Positions 1 through 10,128 are shown, counted from the first letter of the stretch. The stretch is DNA of 64,000 nt from JBMNFB01 sp050949085 (GCA_050949085.1 JBMNFB010000011.1:167854-231853), one strand, 5' to 3'. The notes: generated from the letters alone by a model not told the origin. Made by a program: numbers and translations.

Positions 1-2
1 GC

Positions 3-233
3 AAAGGTGTTCAGACTATCCGTCCCTCCAGACGGAATGGCAAGGTCGTCGGGATAAAGGTCGTGCGGGCTGACGACGAAGTGATGCTGATCACTGCCGA
101 GGGCATCATCATTCGCACTGAGGTGAGAGGCATCTCAGAGATGGGTCGAGCCACGCAGGGTGTGACATTGATCAAACCTCAGGAAGGCGATAGCGTTGTC
201 GCTCTGGCGCGGGTGGCTGTCAAAGAAGAGTAA
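3..233 (+). CDS. gyrA: DNA gyrase subunit A, C-terminal end (partial)
   Basis: Only the last 76 codons are in the window; the reading frame enters at base 3 and ends with TAA at 231-233. The translated tail (GIKVVRADDEVMLITAEG, then IIIRTEVRGISEMGRATQGV, then LIKPQEGDSVVALARV) is the last blade of the GyrA beta-propeller that wraps DNA during negative supercoiling. GyrA is normally the last gene of the dnaA-dnaN-recF-gyrB-gyrA origin cluster, so oriC should lie just left of the window. A GC-rich inverted repeat (about 257-280) follows the stop but has no T-run, so termination there is uncertain. Confidence 0.95.
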   Translation, partial: KGVQTIRPSRRNGKVVGIKVVRADDEVMLITAEGIIIRTEVRGISEMGRATQGVTLIKPQEGDSVVALARVAVKEE

Positions 234-312
234 CAACTGAATTGCAGGGCGGCGCTTATCAGGAGATGGTCGCCGCCTTGCCTGCTTACATAAAGTGAAA
301 GTGTTTATGGCG

Positions 313-342
313 TTGACAACCGACACAGATTCATGGTAAACT
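313..342 (+). promoter_or_regulatory. rRNA operon promoter (sigma-A type)
   Basis: TTGACA at 313-318 and TAAACT at 337-342, spacer 18, about 230 bases before the 16S gene. The -35 is perfect and the position between gyrA and the 16S processing stalk fits the main rrn promoter. No other good -35/-10 pair was seen in 234-572. Confidence 0.6.
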
Positions 343-433
343 CATAGACGTCGCTGACGCAGTCAAGTCACCGATTTCCTGCGTTTGCACAAGTACCAAG
401 GCCGTGATTTCTAACAGAATCACGCACCCTGAA

Positions 434-456
434 CCTTGAAAACTGAACAATGATGG
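434..456 (+). other. 16S processing stalk, 5' arm (pairs with 2311-2333)
   Basis: CCTTGAAAACTGAACAATG at the start of this arm is nearly the reverse complement of 2311-2333 downstream of 16S. The two arms enclose the whole 16S gene and would form the long duplex that RNase III cuts in pre-rRNA. A short GC hairpin with a GCAA loop (about 483-500) lies between the arm and the 16S start. Confidence 0.75.
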
Positions 457-572
457 ACCAGATGAAAAACATCTGGGTCGAGCGGAGACGCAAGTCTCCG
501 AAAAGACCCGCCATTCCTTTTTAAGGAAACCAAGAGTAATTGAAGAGCCAAAACAGGCCTTCGATAAAATCT

Positions 573-2225
<1,653 letters not shown>

Positions 2226-2310
2226 GGGAGATATGGATGTGCCATCAGGCACACCAAGACTTCCAGGTCGATCATCTGGTGTACGGCTTTGCGCAAGCAA
2301 AACGTACACG

Positions 2311-2333
2311 CCATCATTGTTCGGTTTTGAAGG
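2311..2333 (+). other. 16S processing stalk, 3' arm
   Basis: Complementary to 434-456 with few mismatches; see that entry. It follows a hairpin with a GCAA-type loop at about 2282-2308. Confidence 0.7.
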
Positions 2334-2334
2334 C

Positions 2335-2451
2335 TCAGTTTGAGAAGTGAGCGATGAGTAGTGGGAAGTGGGAAAGCTCCCAATCCTCCTTCATAGCTCG
2401 CGGCCTTCTGTGGGAGAGAGTCTCACATCTCATCTCTCACAACTCACAACA
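2335..2451 (+). repeat. Heptad-repeat hairpin, GARRTGR type, in the 16S-23S spacer
   Basis: The left arm has purine heptads (GAAGTGA, GCGATGA, GTAGTGG, GAAGTGG); the right arm (about 2420-2451) has the complementary CTCACAT / CTCATCT / CTCACAA units. The arms can pair just 5' of tRNA-Ile. It belongs to the same superfamily as the GARRTTR arrays but with G instead of T at position six. Confidence 0.65.
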
Positions 2452-2455
2452 CAAT

Positions 2456-2534
2456 GGGCCTATAGCTCAGTTCTGGTTAGAGCGCGCGCCTGATAAGCGC
2501 GAGGTCAGTGGTTCGAGTCCACTTAGGCCCACCA
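2456..2534 (+). tRNA. tRNA-Ile (GAT)
   Basis: Acceptor GGGCCTA pairs with TAGGCCC, discriminator A, CCA encoded. Anticodon loop CTGATAAGC gives anticodon GAT. T-arm GGTTCGAGTCC is standard. The D-loop is slightly long. Standard spacer tRNA between 16S and 23S. Confidence 0.96.
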
Positions 2535-2621
2535 AAACATTTTCGCGCCTGCGCGAAAATGTGTCCCTCAGTGGACATCTTTAGCATGCGATTTCGCAAG
2601 AAATCACGACCCACAACAGCT

Positions 2622-2735
2622 TTAGAAGTTAGAGGTTAGAAGTTGGAGGTAAGAAACTCCGACGGAAGCCTTTAACGCATAGATGGGAATTGATGTTGGA
2701 GTCTAACTTCCAACTTCCGATTTCCAACATCCAAA
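2622..2735 (+). repeat. GARRTTR heptad hairpin between the two spacer tRNAs
   Basis: Left arm heptads GAAGTTA, GAGGTTA, GAAGTTG, GAGGTAA; right arm (about 2703-2733) is the complementary CTAACTT / CCAACTT / CCAACAT series. A small hairpin with GCAA loop (about 2589-2606) precedes it. It fills most of the Ile-Ala interval. Confidence 0.75.
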
Positions 2736-2738
2736 TAG

Positions 2739-2814
2739 GGGGGTGTAGCTCAGCTGGGAGAGCACCTGCTTTGCAAGCAGGGGGTCAGCGGTTCGAGCCC
2801 GCTCATCTCCACCA
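2739..2814 (+). tRNA. tRNA-Ala (TGC)
   Basis: Acceptor GGGGGTG pairs with CATCTCC including G-U pairs, discriminator A, CCA encoded. Anticodon loop TTTGCAA gives TGC. T-arm GGTTCGAGCCC is standard. It is the second spacer tRNA of the operon. Confidence 0.96.
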
Positions 2815-2820
2815 CTTTTT

Positions 2821-2920
2821 GAAGTTAGAGGTTAGGAGTTAGAGGGTCGGAAGAGGAAGGAATTGGTCGCAGACCAATTCCCACAACCATCCAACATCTG
2901 ACTTCCAACATCGAACTTCT
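2821..2920 (+). repeat. GARRTTR heptad hairpin after tRNA-Ala
   Basis: Left arm heptads GAAGTTA, GAGGTTA, GGAGTTA; right arm (about 2889-2920) CCAACAT / CTGACTT / CCAACAT / CGAACTT. A perfect GCGGAC hairpin follows. Located just before the 23S processing stalk. Confidence 0.7.
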
Positions 2921-2940
2921 CGCGGACTAACGTCCGCGCT

Positions 2941-2975
2941 GTACCTTGAAAACTGGATAGTGTGAAATGCAAAGG
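2941..2975 (+). other. 23S processing stalk, 5' arm (pairs with 6842-6898)
   Basis: GTACCTTGAAAACTGGATAG and the following GTGAAATGCAAAGG are complementary to CCTTTGCATG...CACTATCC...AGTTTTGAGGGTAC in 6842-6898, enclosing the whole 23S. The 3' arm is interrupted by a GCGAGAC hairpin with a CGCAA loop. This is the expected RNase III duplex. Confidence 0.7.
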
Positions 2976-4375
2976 TATTTCAAGCGCGTTTTGGATTCTT
3001 CATGTCTGCGTAAACATGAATTCGGTACAAGCCGATAGTTGCTCACGCAACGATCGCTTTATTGGATTATCATGTTTACTGCGTAAACATGAATAGGTCA
3101 AGCGACAAAGGGCGCACGGAGGATGCCTTGGCGTCAGGAGCCGACGAAGGACGTGGCAATCTGCGAAAAGCCTCGGGGAGTCGAAAGCAGACATCGATCC
3201 GGGGATATCCGAATGGGGCAACCCACAAGGGCAATACCCTTGTATCCTTAACTGAATCCATAGGTTAAGGAAGGCAACCAGGTGAACTGAAACATCTAAG
3301 TAACCTGAGGAAAAGAAAAAATCATTGATTCCCTTAGTAGTGGCGAACGAAAGGGGAAGAGCCTAAACTCTCTTTACGTGACAGGCTGACACCGTTGTAG
3401 AGAGAGGGTAGCGGGACTCTCAGCGTACTTGTCAGAGTGCGCATGGAGTTACAAAACTTTCTAGCTAGGGGAAGTGACCTGGAAAGGTCCGCCGCAGAAG
3501 GTAAAAGCCCTGTACCTTAAAGCAGAAAGACTCCAGAGAGGATCCCAAGTAGCACGGGCCACGAGAAATCCCGTGTGAATCCGGGAGGACCACCTCCTAA
3601 GGCTAAATACTCCCTGACGACCGATAGCGAACTAGTACCGTGAGGGAAAGGTGAAAAGCACCCCGGGAGGGGAGTGAAATAGAACCTGAAACCGTGTGCC
3701 TACAAGCAGTCAGAGCACTATTAGATAGTGTGATGGCGTGCCTTTTGTAGAATGAACCGGCGAGTTACGTTATGCAGCAAGGTTAAGCCTTAAAGAGGCG
3801 GAGCCGAAGCGAAAGCGAGTCTGAAGAGGGCGCTCAGTGATAGACATCACTTGTCTATCACCTAGTTGCATGATGTAGACCCGAAACCGGGTGATCTACC
3901 CATGGTCAGGGTGAAGCGGAGGTAAGACTTCGTGGAGGCCCGAACGCACCGATGTTGAAAAATCGGGCGATGAACTGTGGGTAGGGGTGAAAAGCCAATC
4001 GAACCCGGAGATAGCTGGTTCTCCCCGAAATAGCTTTAGGGCTAGCCTCAAGGTAGAGAGTCCAGGAGGTAGAGCACTGATTGGGCTAGGGGCCTTCCCA
4101 GGTTACCGAACCTAGTCAAACTCCGAATGCCTGAGACTTGTTCCTTGGGAGTCAGACTGCGAGTGCTAAGATCCGTAGTCAAAAGGGAAACAGCCCAGAC
4201 CATCAGCTAAGGTCCCCAAGTACGAGCTAAGTGGTAAAGGATGTGGAGCTGCACAGACAACCAGGATGTTGGCTTAGAAGCAGCCATTCATTCAAAGAGT
4301 GCGTAATAGCTCACTGGTCAAGTGGCTCTGCGCCGAAAATGTAACGGGGCTCAAGCTCGTCACCGAAGCTATGGC

Positions 4376-4657
4376 TTTTTGGAAGTTGGATGTTAGAGGT
4401 TAGAGGTTGGAGGAAAGGGAAAGGATATGGCCGCAAAGATTCCAGAGCAGAATTCAAGCATTTTCTCCGGAATAGCATGGGTTCCTGCAATGAAGTTTGT
4501 GTCTTGTTAGACATGTTTAGGGATCTTTCGTACACTTCCTTGGATGTTCATCAGAGGTTGAGAGCAGAATACGAGGTGCTGGGTAAACAGCTGAACAGGC
4601 TGATCCAGACCTGGCAGACGTTCCAATTTCTGACTTCCAACATCCAACTTCCAAAAG
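4376..4657 (+). repeat. 23S helix 45 intervening sequence (IVS-1)
   Basis: Inserted between CACCGAAGCTATGGC and GGGGTAGGGGAGCGTTCCC, the helix 45 site used by classic IVSs of Salmonella, Yersinia and others. Its ends are complementary GARRTTR-type heptads (4382-4413 against about 4619-4655), closing a long stem. Inside is the C-terminal two thirds of an IVS-protein reading frame (4417-4623). Confidence 0.85.
4417..4623 (+). pseudogene. Truncated four-helix-bundle IVS protein (S23/IVP family)
   Basis: The frame reads GKGYGRKDSRAEFKHFLRN, then SMGSCNEVCVLLDMFRDLSY, then a third and fourth helix ending in LNRLIQTWQTF. This matches the part of the 23S rRNA-IVS protein family that runs from the conserved EGYGR motif through the last helix. 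The first helix (about 40 residues) is absent: upstream the frame is only translated heptad repeat. No ribosome binding site or credible start was seen. I read it as a relic of a full IVP gene whose 5' part was replaced by repeats. The family's molecular role is not established; intact members form pentamers of four-helix bundles. Confidence 0.75.
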
Positions 4658-5160
4658 GGGTAGGGGAGCGTTCCCAGTGGGTAGAAGCGGTACCGTAAGG
4701 AGCCGTGGACTGCTGGGAAGTGAGAATGCCGGTATGAGTAGCGAAAAGACAGGTGAGAATCCTGTCCGCCGAAAACCCAAGGATTCCTGAGGAAGGATCG
4801 TCCGCTCAGGGTAAGTCGGGACCTAAGCCGAGGGCGAAAGCCGTAGGCGATGGACAACTGGTTGAAATTCCAGTACCACCGAAGTCCGATTGAGCGATGG
4901 AGTGACGCAGGAGGGTAGGCCAAGCACGCCGTTGGTAGAGCGTGCCTAAGCAGGTAGGCAGATCGGATAGGCAAATCCGTCCGGTCGTTTAAGCTGAGCT
5001 GCGAATGCGAGCGAAACATAAGTAGCGAAGTGGCTGAACCCATACTGCCGAGAAAAGCTTCTAGCGAGGACGTAGGTGCCCGTACCGTAAACCGACACAG
5101 GTGGGTGAGGAGAGAATCCTAAGGCGCGCGGGAAAACCCTCGTTAAGGAACTCGGCAAAA

Positions 5161-5191
<31 letters not shown>

Positions 5192-5347
5192 CGTTATTGT
5201 GAAAGCCCATGCGGCTGGAGCGAGAGGAGGCCGCAGATAAGTGGCCCAAGCGACTGTTTACCAAAAACACAGGTCTCTGCGAAGTCGAAAGACGAAGTAT
5301 AGGGGCTGACACCTGCCCGGTGCTGGAAGGTTAAGGGGATGGCTTAT

Positions 5348-5654
5348 CCGGCACTCAACTCTGTGTACCTGGAGGTAGATTGTGTATTACGTATACGTGA
5401 TACAGAATGAGTCGGGAGCAAGATATTTAGGTTTCACATCGAACCTCGCGAACAGGCTAGCTGCCCATAACAAGGGCTTGGTGAGATCAACCAAAGGCCA
5501 TAAGTGGGAGCTAGTGTACTATGAGGCCTTTAAGTCTGAACAGGATGCAAGGCGACGTGAGCGAAACCTAAAGAAGTCAGGGCAAGCACGTAGATGGTTG
5601 AAAGAACGCATCTCAGCAAGCCTGGAGCTCTAGGTAGATGGAGTTGAGTGCCGG
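5348..5654 (+). mobile_element. 23S helix 68 intervening sequence (IVS-2) with GIY-YIG ORF
   Basis: A 307-base insert bounded by a perfect 14-bp inverted repeat, CCGGCACTCAACTC at 5348-5361 and its complement at 5641-5654. It interrupts the segment between GGTTAAGGGGATGGCTTAT and AGAAGGTCAGAACCGAAGCC, which corresponds to helix 68 of E. coli. Almost the whole interior is one reading frame (5382-5633). The same 13-bp terminal repeat bounds IVS-3 in helix 98, suggesting a mobile family. Confidence 0.85.
5382..5633 (+). CDS. GIY-YIG nuclease domain protein encoded inside 23S rRNA
   Basis: An 83-residue protein consisting of one GIY-YIG domain. Residues 2-6 (YYVYV) are the GIY strand and YLG at 15-17 the YIG strand. 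The conserved arginine lies in NLANRL near residue 25; downstream are TKGHKWELVYYE and the helix ARRRERNLKKSGQARRWLK holding the catalytic glutamate region. Length fits the small stand-alone GIY-YIG family related to the UvrC N-domain. Start GTG 5382 has a strong GGAGGT (5371-5376) five bases upstream; stop TAG 5631. Position inside an rRNA IVS suggests a homing-type or IVS-maintenance role, but that is inference. The frame has no internal stops, so it looks selected. It would be transcribed with pre-rRNA. Confidence 0.85.
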   Translation: MYYVYVIQNESGARYLGFTSNLANRLAAHNKGLVRSTKGHKWELVYYEAFKSEQDARRRERNLKKSGQARRWLKERISASLEL

Positions 5655-5677
5655 AGAAGGTCAGAACCGAAGCCCCA

Positions 5678-5751
<74 letters not shown>

Positions 5752-6013
5752 TGGTGTAACGATTTGGGCACTGTCTCAACGAGGGACCCGGTGAAATTGA
5801 AATACCTGTGAAGATGCAGGTTACCTGCGACAGGACAGAAAGACCCCGTAGAGCTTTACTGCAGCCTGATATTGGATTTTGGTACTTCATGTACAGGATA
5901 GGTGGGAGGCTTAGAAGCCGGGACGCCAGTCTCGGTGGAGCCGACGTTGGGATACCACCCTTGGAGTATCGGAATTCTAACCTGGCACCCTGAATCGGGT
6001 GTGGGGACAGTGT

Positions 6014-6064
<51 letters not shown>

Positions 6065-6224
6065 TCCAAAGGTTCCCTCAGCGCGGTTGGAAATCGCGCA
6101 AAGAGTGTAAAGGCAGAAGGGAGCTTGACTGCGAGACCTACAAGTCGAGCAGGGACGAAAGTCGGGCTTAGTGATCCGGCGGCACCGAGTGGAAGGGCCG
6201 TCGCTTAACGGATAAAAGCTACCT

Positions 6225-6255
<31 letters not shown>

Positions 6256-6256
6256 C

Positions 6257-6309
<53 letters not shown>

Positions 6310-6312
6310 CGG

Positions 6313-6352
<40 letters not shown>

Positions 6353-6357
6353 TACGT

Positions 6358-6393
<36 letters not shown>

Positions 6394-6425
6394 ATATCCG
6401 TCGCAGGCGCAGGAGATTTGAGAGG

Positions 6426-6458
<33 letters not shown>

Positions 6459-6573
6459 AGACCGCTAGTGTACCAGTTGTCCTGCCAAGGGCAGTGCTGG
6501 GTAGCCAAGTCTGGTCGGGATAAACGCTGAAAGCATCTAAGCGTGAAACCCCCCTCAAGATGAGATCTCCCAT

Positions 6574-6701
6574 CCGGCACTCAACTTTTTCTATCAGATA
6601 GCAGATCGGTGTCCAGGTGTATAGGCGGTCAACCAAGGCCAGTCATAACACCCTGGGTATCGAGCGAGACCAGCTTAATGGTGGAAAAAGTTGAGTGCCG
6701 G
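6574..6701 (+). mobile_element. 23S helix 98 intervening sequence (IVS-3), no ORF
   Basis: A 128-base insert bounded by a perfect 18-bp inverted repeat (6574-6591 and 6684-6701). The outer 13 bp are identical to those of IVS-2. It sits between GATGAGATCTCCCAT and AGTAAGACCCCAGGAAG, the helix 98 region near the 23S 3' end. The interior is about 92 bases without coding potential, so it looks like a non-autonomous relative of IVS-2. Confidence 0.85.
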
Positions 6702-6841
6702 AGTAAGACCCCAGGAAGACTACCTGGTAGATAGGCCGGATGTGTAAGTCCTGAGAGGGACTCAGCTGACCGGTACTAATAGGTCGAGGGCTTGTCCTAA
6801 TTGATACTCGCCCAGCGAGTATCACCACAAAGCGCTAGTAA

Positions 6842-6898
6842 ACCTTTGCATGTCCAGCGAGACCGCAAGTCTCGCTCACTATCCAGTTTTGAGGGTAC
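6842..6898 (+). other. 23S processing stalk, 3' arm
   Basis: Complementary to 2941-2975, with an inserted GCGAGAC hairpin (about 6857-6876). A perfect GATACTCGC hairpin (about 6803-6825) lies between 23S and this arm. Confidence 0.65.
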
Positions 6899-6903
6899 AA
6901 TTC

Positions 6904-7010
6904 AGCAGTTAGAGGTTAGAAGTTAGAAACGTGAAGTCGCAGGTTCTACCAACAGGACCGCAGGTTCCGGCTTTCATTATCCAACTTCCAACTTCCAATC
7001 TCGAACTTCC
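6904..7010 (+). repeat. GARRTTR heptad hairpin between 23S and 5S
   Basis: Left arm GAGGTTA / GAAGTTA heptads (6908-6925), right arm CCAACTT / CCAACTT / CCAATCT / CGAACTT (about 6980-7010). The right arm ends six bases before 5S, so the hairpin may help define the 5S 5' end. Confidence 0.7.
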
Positions 7011-7015
7011 AGATT

Positions 7016-7131
<116 letters not shown>

Positions 7132-7140
7132 CTATTTCCA

Positions 7141-7172
7141 AAGGCTCAAGCCAACACGGCTTGAGCCTTTTG
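7141..7172 (+). terminator. rrn operon terminator
   Basis: Perfect stem GGCTCAAGCC / GGCTTGAGCC with loop AACAC, followed by TTTT. It lies ten bases after 5S. Confidence 0.9.
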
Positions 7173-7282
7173 CGTTGTGTGGGGTCAGACTGGGATAAGG
7201 AGTTTTCCCTCGGCTGCCGGGAGTCTGTCCCCTTGGCTCCCTCAAACTCCCACAAGGAGAATCGGCTGTAGGAACCGAAATC

Positions 7283-7291
7283 TGTTATACT
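7283..7291 (+). promoter_or_regulatory. Extended -10 promoter before yacP
   Basis: TGTTATACT: TG extension plus TATACT at 7286-7291. The -35 region is poor. It is the only promoter-like signal between the rrn terminator and yacP, and it lies outside the duplicated unit, so only copy 1 of yacP has it. A 17-codon frame starting at ATG 7321 follows a GAGG, possibly a leader peptide, but support is weak. Confidence 0.45.
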
Positions 7292-7387
7292 AGGTCTCGT
7301 CTGAAAGGTGAGGTTGCTCTATGCACAGCCCCGCAACTCATGGAAGGAGCGGGAAAACCCCAGGCCATGAGTGAGAAGTTGAACCAC

Positions 7388-7915
7388 ATGCAAGAGGACC
7401 AGATTTTGCTGGTAGATGGATATAACGTTCAGAACAATTGGAAGGAAGCCGGCTTTCTCCAGCCTGGCGAACTGGATTTTTTGCGGCAGCAGATGGCTAC
7501 CATTTTGAGCAGCTGCGCTGCCTACTGGGACATTCAGTGCCTGCTGGTTTTTGACGCGCACCACGTTCCTGGCAATCAGGGGAGCGTTGAAACCATCAGC
7601 CCCAATCTGCAGGTCCTGTTTTCAGCCGAAGGCCAGACTGCCGACAGTTTGATCGAACGCCTGGCTGCAGACTTCGCTGAGCAGGATGTGGCTGTCTCAG
7701 TCTGCACATCCGACTGGGCTGAGCAGACGATAGCCCTCACCCGCGGCGCTGCCCGCATCAGTGCGCGTGAACTGCTCGCGCGCGTGCGCCAGGCCAAAGC
7801 GGAAATGGATAGACACTATACTCGCTATCCGCTGCACTGGCAACGTAGCTGGCTGGAAGAAGCGTTGCCTGAAGCCACCCGCAGAGCATTGCGCCAGATC
7901 CGTGACAAGAAATGA
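7388..7915 (+). CDS. yacP: YacP-like NYN-domain ribonuclease (copy 1)
   Basis: 175 residues. It opens with QILLVDGYNVQNNW, the NYN (PIN-like) nuclease signature with the first acidic residue in LVDGYN. VFDAHHVPG and VCTSDWAEQ follow at the positions of the other metal-binding acids. B. subtilis YacP (Rae1) is a ribosome-associated A-site endoribonuclease of about 170 residues. The start is uncertain: ATG 7388 gives the usual family length but lacks a good ribosome binding site, and in-frame ATGs at 7340 and 7367 would add up to 16 residues. The stop overlaps the next frame. A near-identical copy is at 11279-11806. Confidence 0.85.
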   Translation: MQEDQILLVDGYNVQNNWKEAGFLQPGELDFLRQQMATILSSCAAYWDIQCLLVFDAHHVPGNQGSVETISPNLQVLFSAEGQTADSLIERLAADFAEQDVAVSVCTSDWAEQTIALTRGAARISARELLARVRQAKAEMDRHYTRYPLHWQRSWLEEALPEATRRALRQIRDKK

Positions 7916-7965
7916 GTGATAGCCCAAGCGCGTCATTGGTGAACTCACTTTTTAGGAGGGAATTC

Positions 7966-8480
7966 ATGTTGTTAGAAACACCAGCCCTCTTGATCGACGG
8001 GCAGAAACTACAGACCAACATCGACGAAATGGCCAGCTACGCCGCTGCTCATGGTTTTGCTCTCCGCCCCCACATCAAAGCGCACCGCCTGCCGCCGATC
8101 GCGCGCCTGCAGCGCGTAGCCGGAGCCGCTGGCTTTACTTGCGCCAAGATCGGCGAGGCGGAGATGATGGCGGAACACCAGTTTGATAATCTGTTGATCG
8201 CCTACCAGGTGATCGGCCAGCCCAAGCTGGGCAAGCTGCACCGCCTGTTGGATCAAGCCAGTGTGATCCTTGGCTGTGACTCTCTTGCCGGTGCTCAGGA
8301 ACTGAACCGTGTTGGTGCAGCCCGTGGCGAGCGGCTGCAGATCTCCCTCGGGTGGGCGACCAGTTGCAGATCATCCCCAACCACGCTTGTCCAGTCGTCT
8401 ATCGCGCTGACAAGGTCTATTATTTAGGTGCTGATTCCACCCCAGAGGTCTGGCCGAGCGCGATGCGTGGTTCCCTGTGA
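7966..8480 (+). pseudogene. D-threonine aldolase / alanine racemase-like gene, copy 1, with internal deletion
   Basis: The first 128 codons equal the intact copy at 11857, including the PLP-lysine segment RPHIKAHR. At 8351 the sequence then jumps to the last 40 codons of the gene. The missing 586 bases lie between two GATCTCCCTCG direct repeats (present in copy 2 at about 12230 and 12817; only one remains here), and the jump changes frame, so the protein ends at 8427. The remaining 3' sequence runs to the old stop position 8480. Barrel and zinc-binding C-terminal domain are lost, so no activity is expected. SD AGGAGGG and ATG 7966 are unchanged. Confidence 0.9.
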
Positions 8481-8671
8481 CGAAAAGCTGTCGACAAAAC
8501 AGAAAAGTTGTTGGAATAGGCAGGAATCCGCGGTTGTGATGACGAACAGGGGAGGGGTGTCTCCAGACGGTAGCAGGTCGGTACGACTTGCTCTGGACGA
8601 CAGCCGATTGACAATCAGGCGATGTTTGCCCTGCAGACATCGGATGCCGCCGAGCACAAGGGGGTCCTCTC

Positions 8672-9580
8672 TTGAGACACGAACCAAAGGTATACACACT
8701 GATGGTGATTCCTCATTCGGAAAGCCCCACGTTCAGTTTACAGTTTCAATTGAAGTGGGTACGTTGGGCCGGTCTGCTGACGGTGCTGATCTGCTGTTCG
8801 CTTCTGCTGCTCACTTATAATTTTATGCGATCCACCGAGGCAGCCAGTTGTTATCAGGACCTGTTGACCAGCTATCAACAACAGCAACAGGAGCTGCTGA
8901 GCCTGGCCAGACAGACTACTGAGCTGCAGGAAGAGATTGCGGCTGTGCGCGAGCTGGATGCCGCCGTCAGGGAAATGATGAATCTGGCGCCGGCAAAGGC
9001 CCAGATTTCCAGTGTCCCCTTTGTCGCAGCCCAGACTCAGTCTGCGGTGGGCAGCCGCAATGGAGCGCTCTCGACAACACTGGCGAGAACTGAGGCAGTC
9101 CTGCAGACCGTTCGGGATGAGATTCCTGCCAGTCAGTCAGCGCTGGCCGACCTGAAAGACGACATCGCCTATGCCCAGGCCAAAGCGCTGGCGACGCCCT
9201 CCATCTGGCCGACATCCGGGCATATCACCTCCAGCTACGGCTACCGCATGTCACCATTTGGCGGGGGGCGGCAGTTCCACGCAGGTATTGATATTGGTGC
9301 CAGCCGCGGGACGCCTATCTACGCTACTGCCAATGGGAAGGTAACGGTCGCTGGCTATCGCGTCGGCTATGGGTACATGGTGCAGATCGACCATGGTTTT
9401 GGTTTTGTCACGATATACGGTCATATGTCCAAAGTTGCCGTCAAGTCGGGAGCCACTGTCAGCCGCGGGGACGTGATCGGCTATGTGGGCAGCAGTGGGT
9501 ATGCTACCGGGCCTCATGTGCACTACGAGATACGCGTTAACGGCCGTACGGTCAACCCCTATCCCTATCTCGGCGGGTAG
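8672..9580 (+). CDS. Membrane-anchored M23 peptidase (copy 1)
   Basis: 302 residues: a cytoplasmic start (YTLMVIPHSES), one transmembrane helix at about 33-52, a coiled coil rich in Q and L (about 60-105), a linker, and a C-terminal LytM/M23 domain. Zinc ligands are visible in FHAGIDIG (H and D) and GPHVHYE (second H of HxH). Such enzymes cleave peptide crosslinks of peptidoglycan outside the membrane. Start TTG 8672 follows AAGGGGG. Bactofilin lies immediately downstream, a pairing known from cell-shape systems. It differs from copy 2 at about two residues (N/S and T/I). Both copies look intact. Confidence 0.88.
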   Translation: MRHEPKVYTLMVIPHSESPTFSLQFQLKWVRWAGLLTVLICCSLLLLTYNFMRSTEAASCYQDLLTSYQQQQQELLSLARQTTELQEEIAAVRELDAAVREMMNLAPAKAQISSVPFVAAQTQSAVGSRNGALSTTLARTEAVLQTVRDEIPASQSALADLKDDIAYAQAKALATPSIWPTSGHITSSYGYRMSPFGGGRQFHAGIDIGASRGTPIYATANGKVTVAGYRVGYGYMVQIDHGFGFVTIYGHMSKVAVKSGATVSRGDVIGYVGSSGYATGPHVHYEIRVNGRTVNPYPYLGG

Positions 9581-9612
9581 CCAGCAACTCTATGGCAGGA
9601 GGGATACAGATC

Positions 9613-10098
9613 ATGTTTGGAGCCAAGAATAAGGAAGCACTGGTCAAGGATCCGGAGATTAAGGAGAACATCAGCAGCACCAGCAACGACGCCTGCCTCG
9701 GCACCGTCATCGGCGCCGGAACCAAGATCACTGGCACCATAAGTGTAAACGGAACTGTCCGCATTGATGGTTCCATCGAAGGCACGATTGATTCCTCTGG
9801 TGATGTTATCATCGGTGAGGGCGGTTGCGTTCAGGAAGGCAAGATTGATTCCTCCGGTGATGTTATCATCGGTGAGGGCGGTTGCGTTCAGGCCGATATC
9901 AACGCCCAAAACGTGACACTGGCCGGAACCGTCAAGGGCAACGTCCAGGTTTCTGGGAAGCTCGAGGTGCTGTCAACCGGCAAGGTCATCGGTGATATTC
10001 GCGTGGCCAGCCTCTCGGTCAGCGACGGCGGTGAACTGCAGGGTAAGTGTGAGATGATCAGGTCGGAGCCAGCCGCGGTAACATTTGATGAAGAATAG
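9613..10098 (+). CDS. Bactofilin (copy 1)
   Basis: 161 residues, a polymer-forming cytoskeletal protein (DUF583). It has a disordered start followed by right-handed beta-helix rungs rich in G, V and I (GTVIGAGTKITGTI, VRIDGSIEGTIDSSGDVIIG). A 57-base segment is duplicated inside the gene, giving two 19-residue units IDSSGDVIIGEGGCVQ, i.e. one extra rung. ATG 9613 is preceded by AGGAGGG. It probably scaffolds the adjacent M23 enzyme at the membrane; this is inference from the gene pair. Confidence 0.9.
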   Translation: MFGAKNKEALVKDPEIKENISSTSNDACLGTVIGAGTKITGTISVNGTVRIDGSIEGTIDSSGDVIIGEGGCVQEGKIDSSGDVIIGEGGCVQADINAQNVTLAGTVKGNVQVSGKLEVLSTGKVIGDIRVASLSVSDGGELQGKCEMIRSEPAAVTFDEE

Positions 10099-10128
10099 CG
10101 TGCCGACATAGCAGAGGAGGGCTCACCG

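Noticed and set aside
4390..4698. Treating the helix 45 reading frame as a functional gene
   Set aside because: The first and last parts are translated heptad repeat or rRNA, the family's first helix is missing, and no ribosome binding site is seen; listed as a relic.
7321..7374. 17-codon frame before yacP
   Set aside because: A GAGG precedes the ATG, but there is no other sign of coding; mentioned only as a possible leader.
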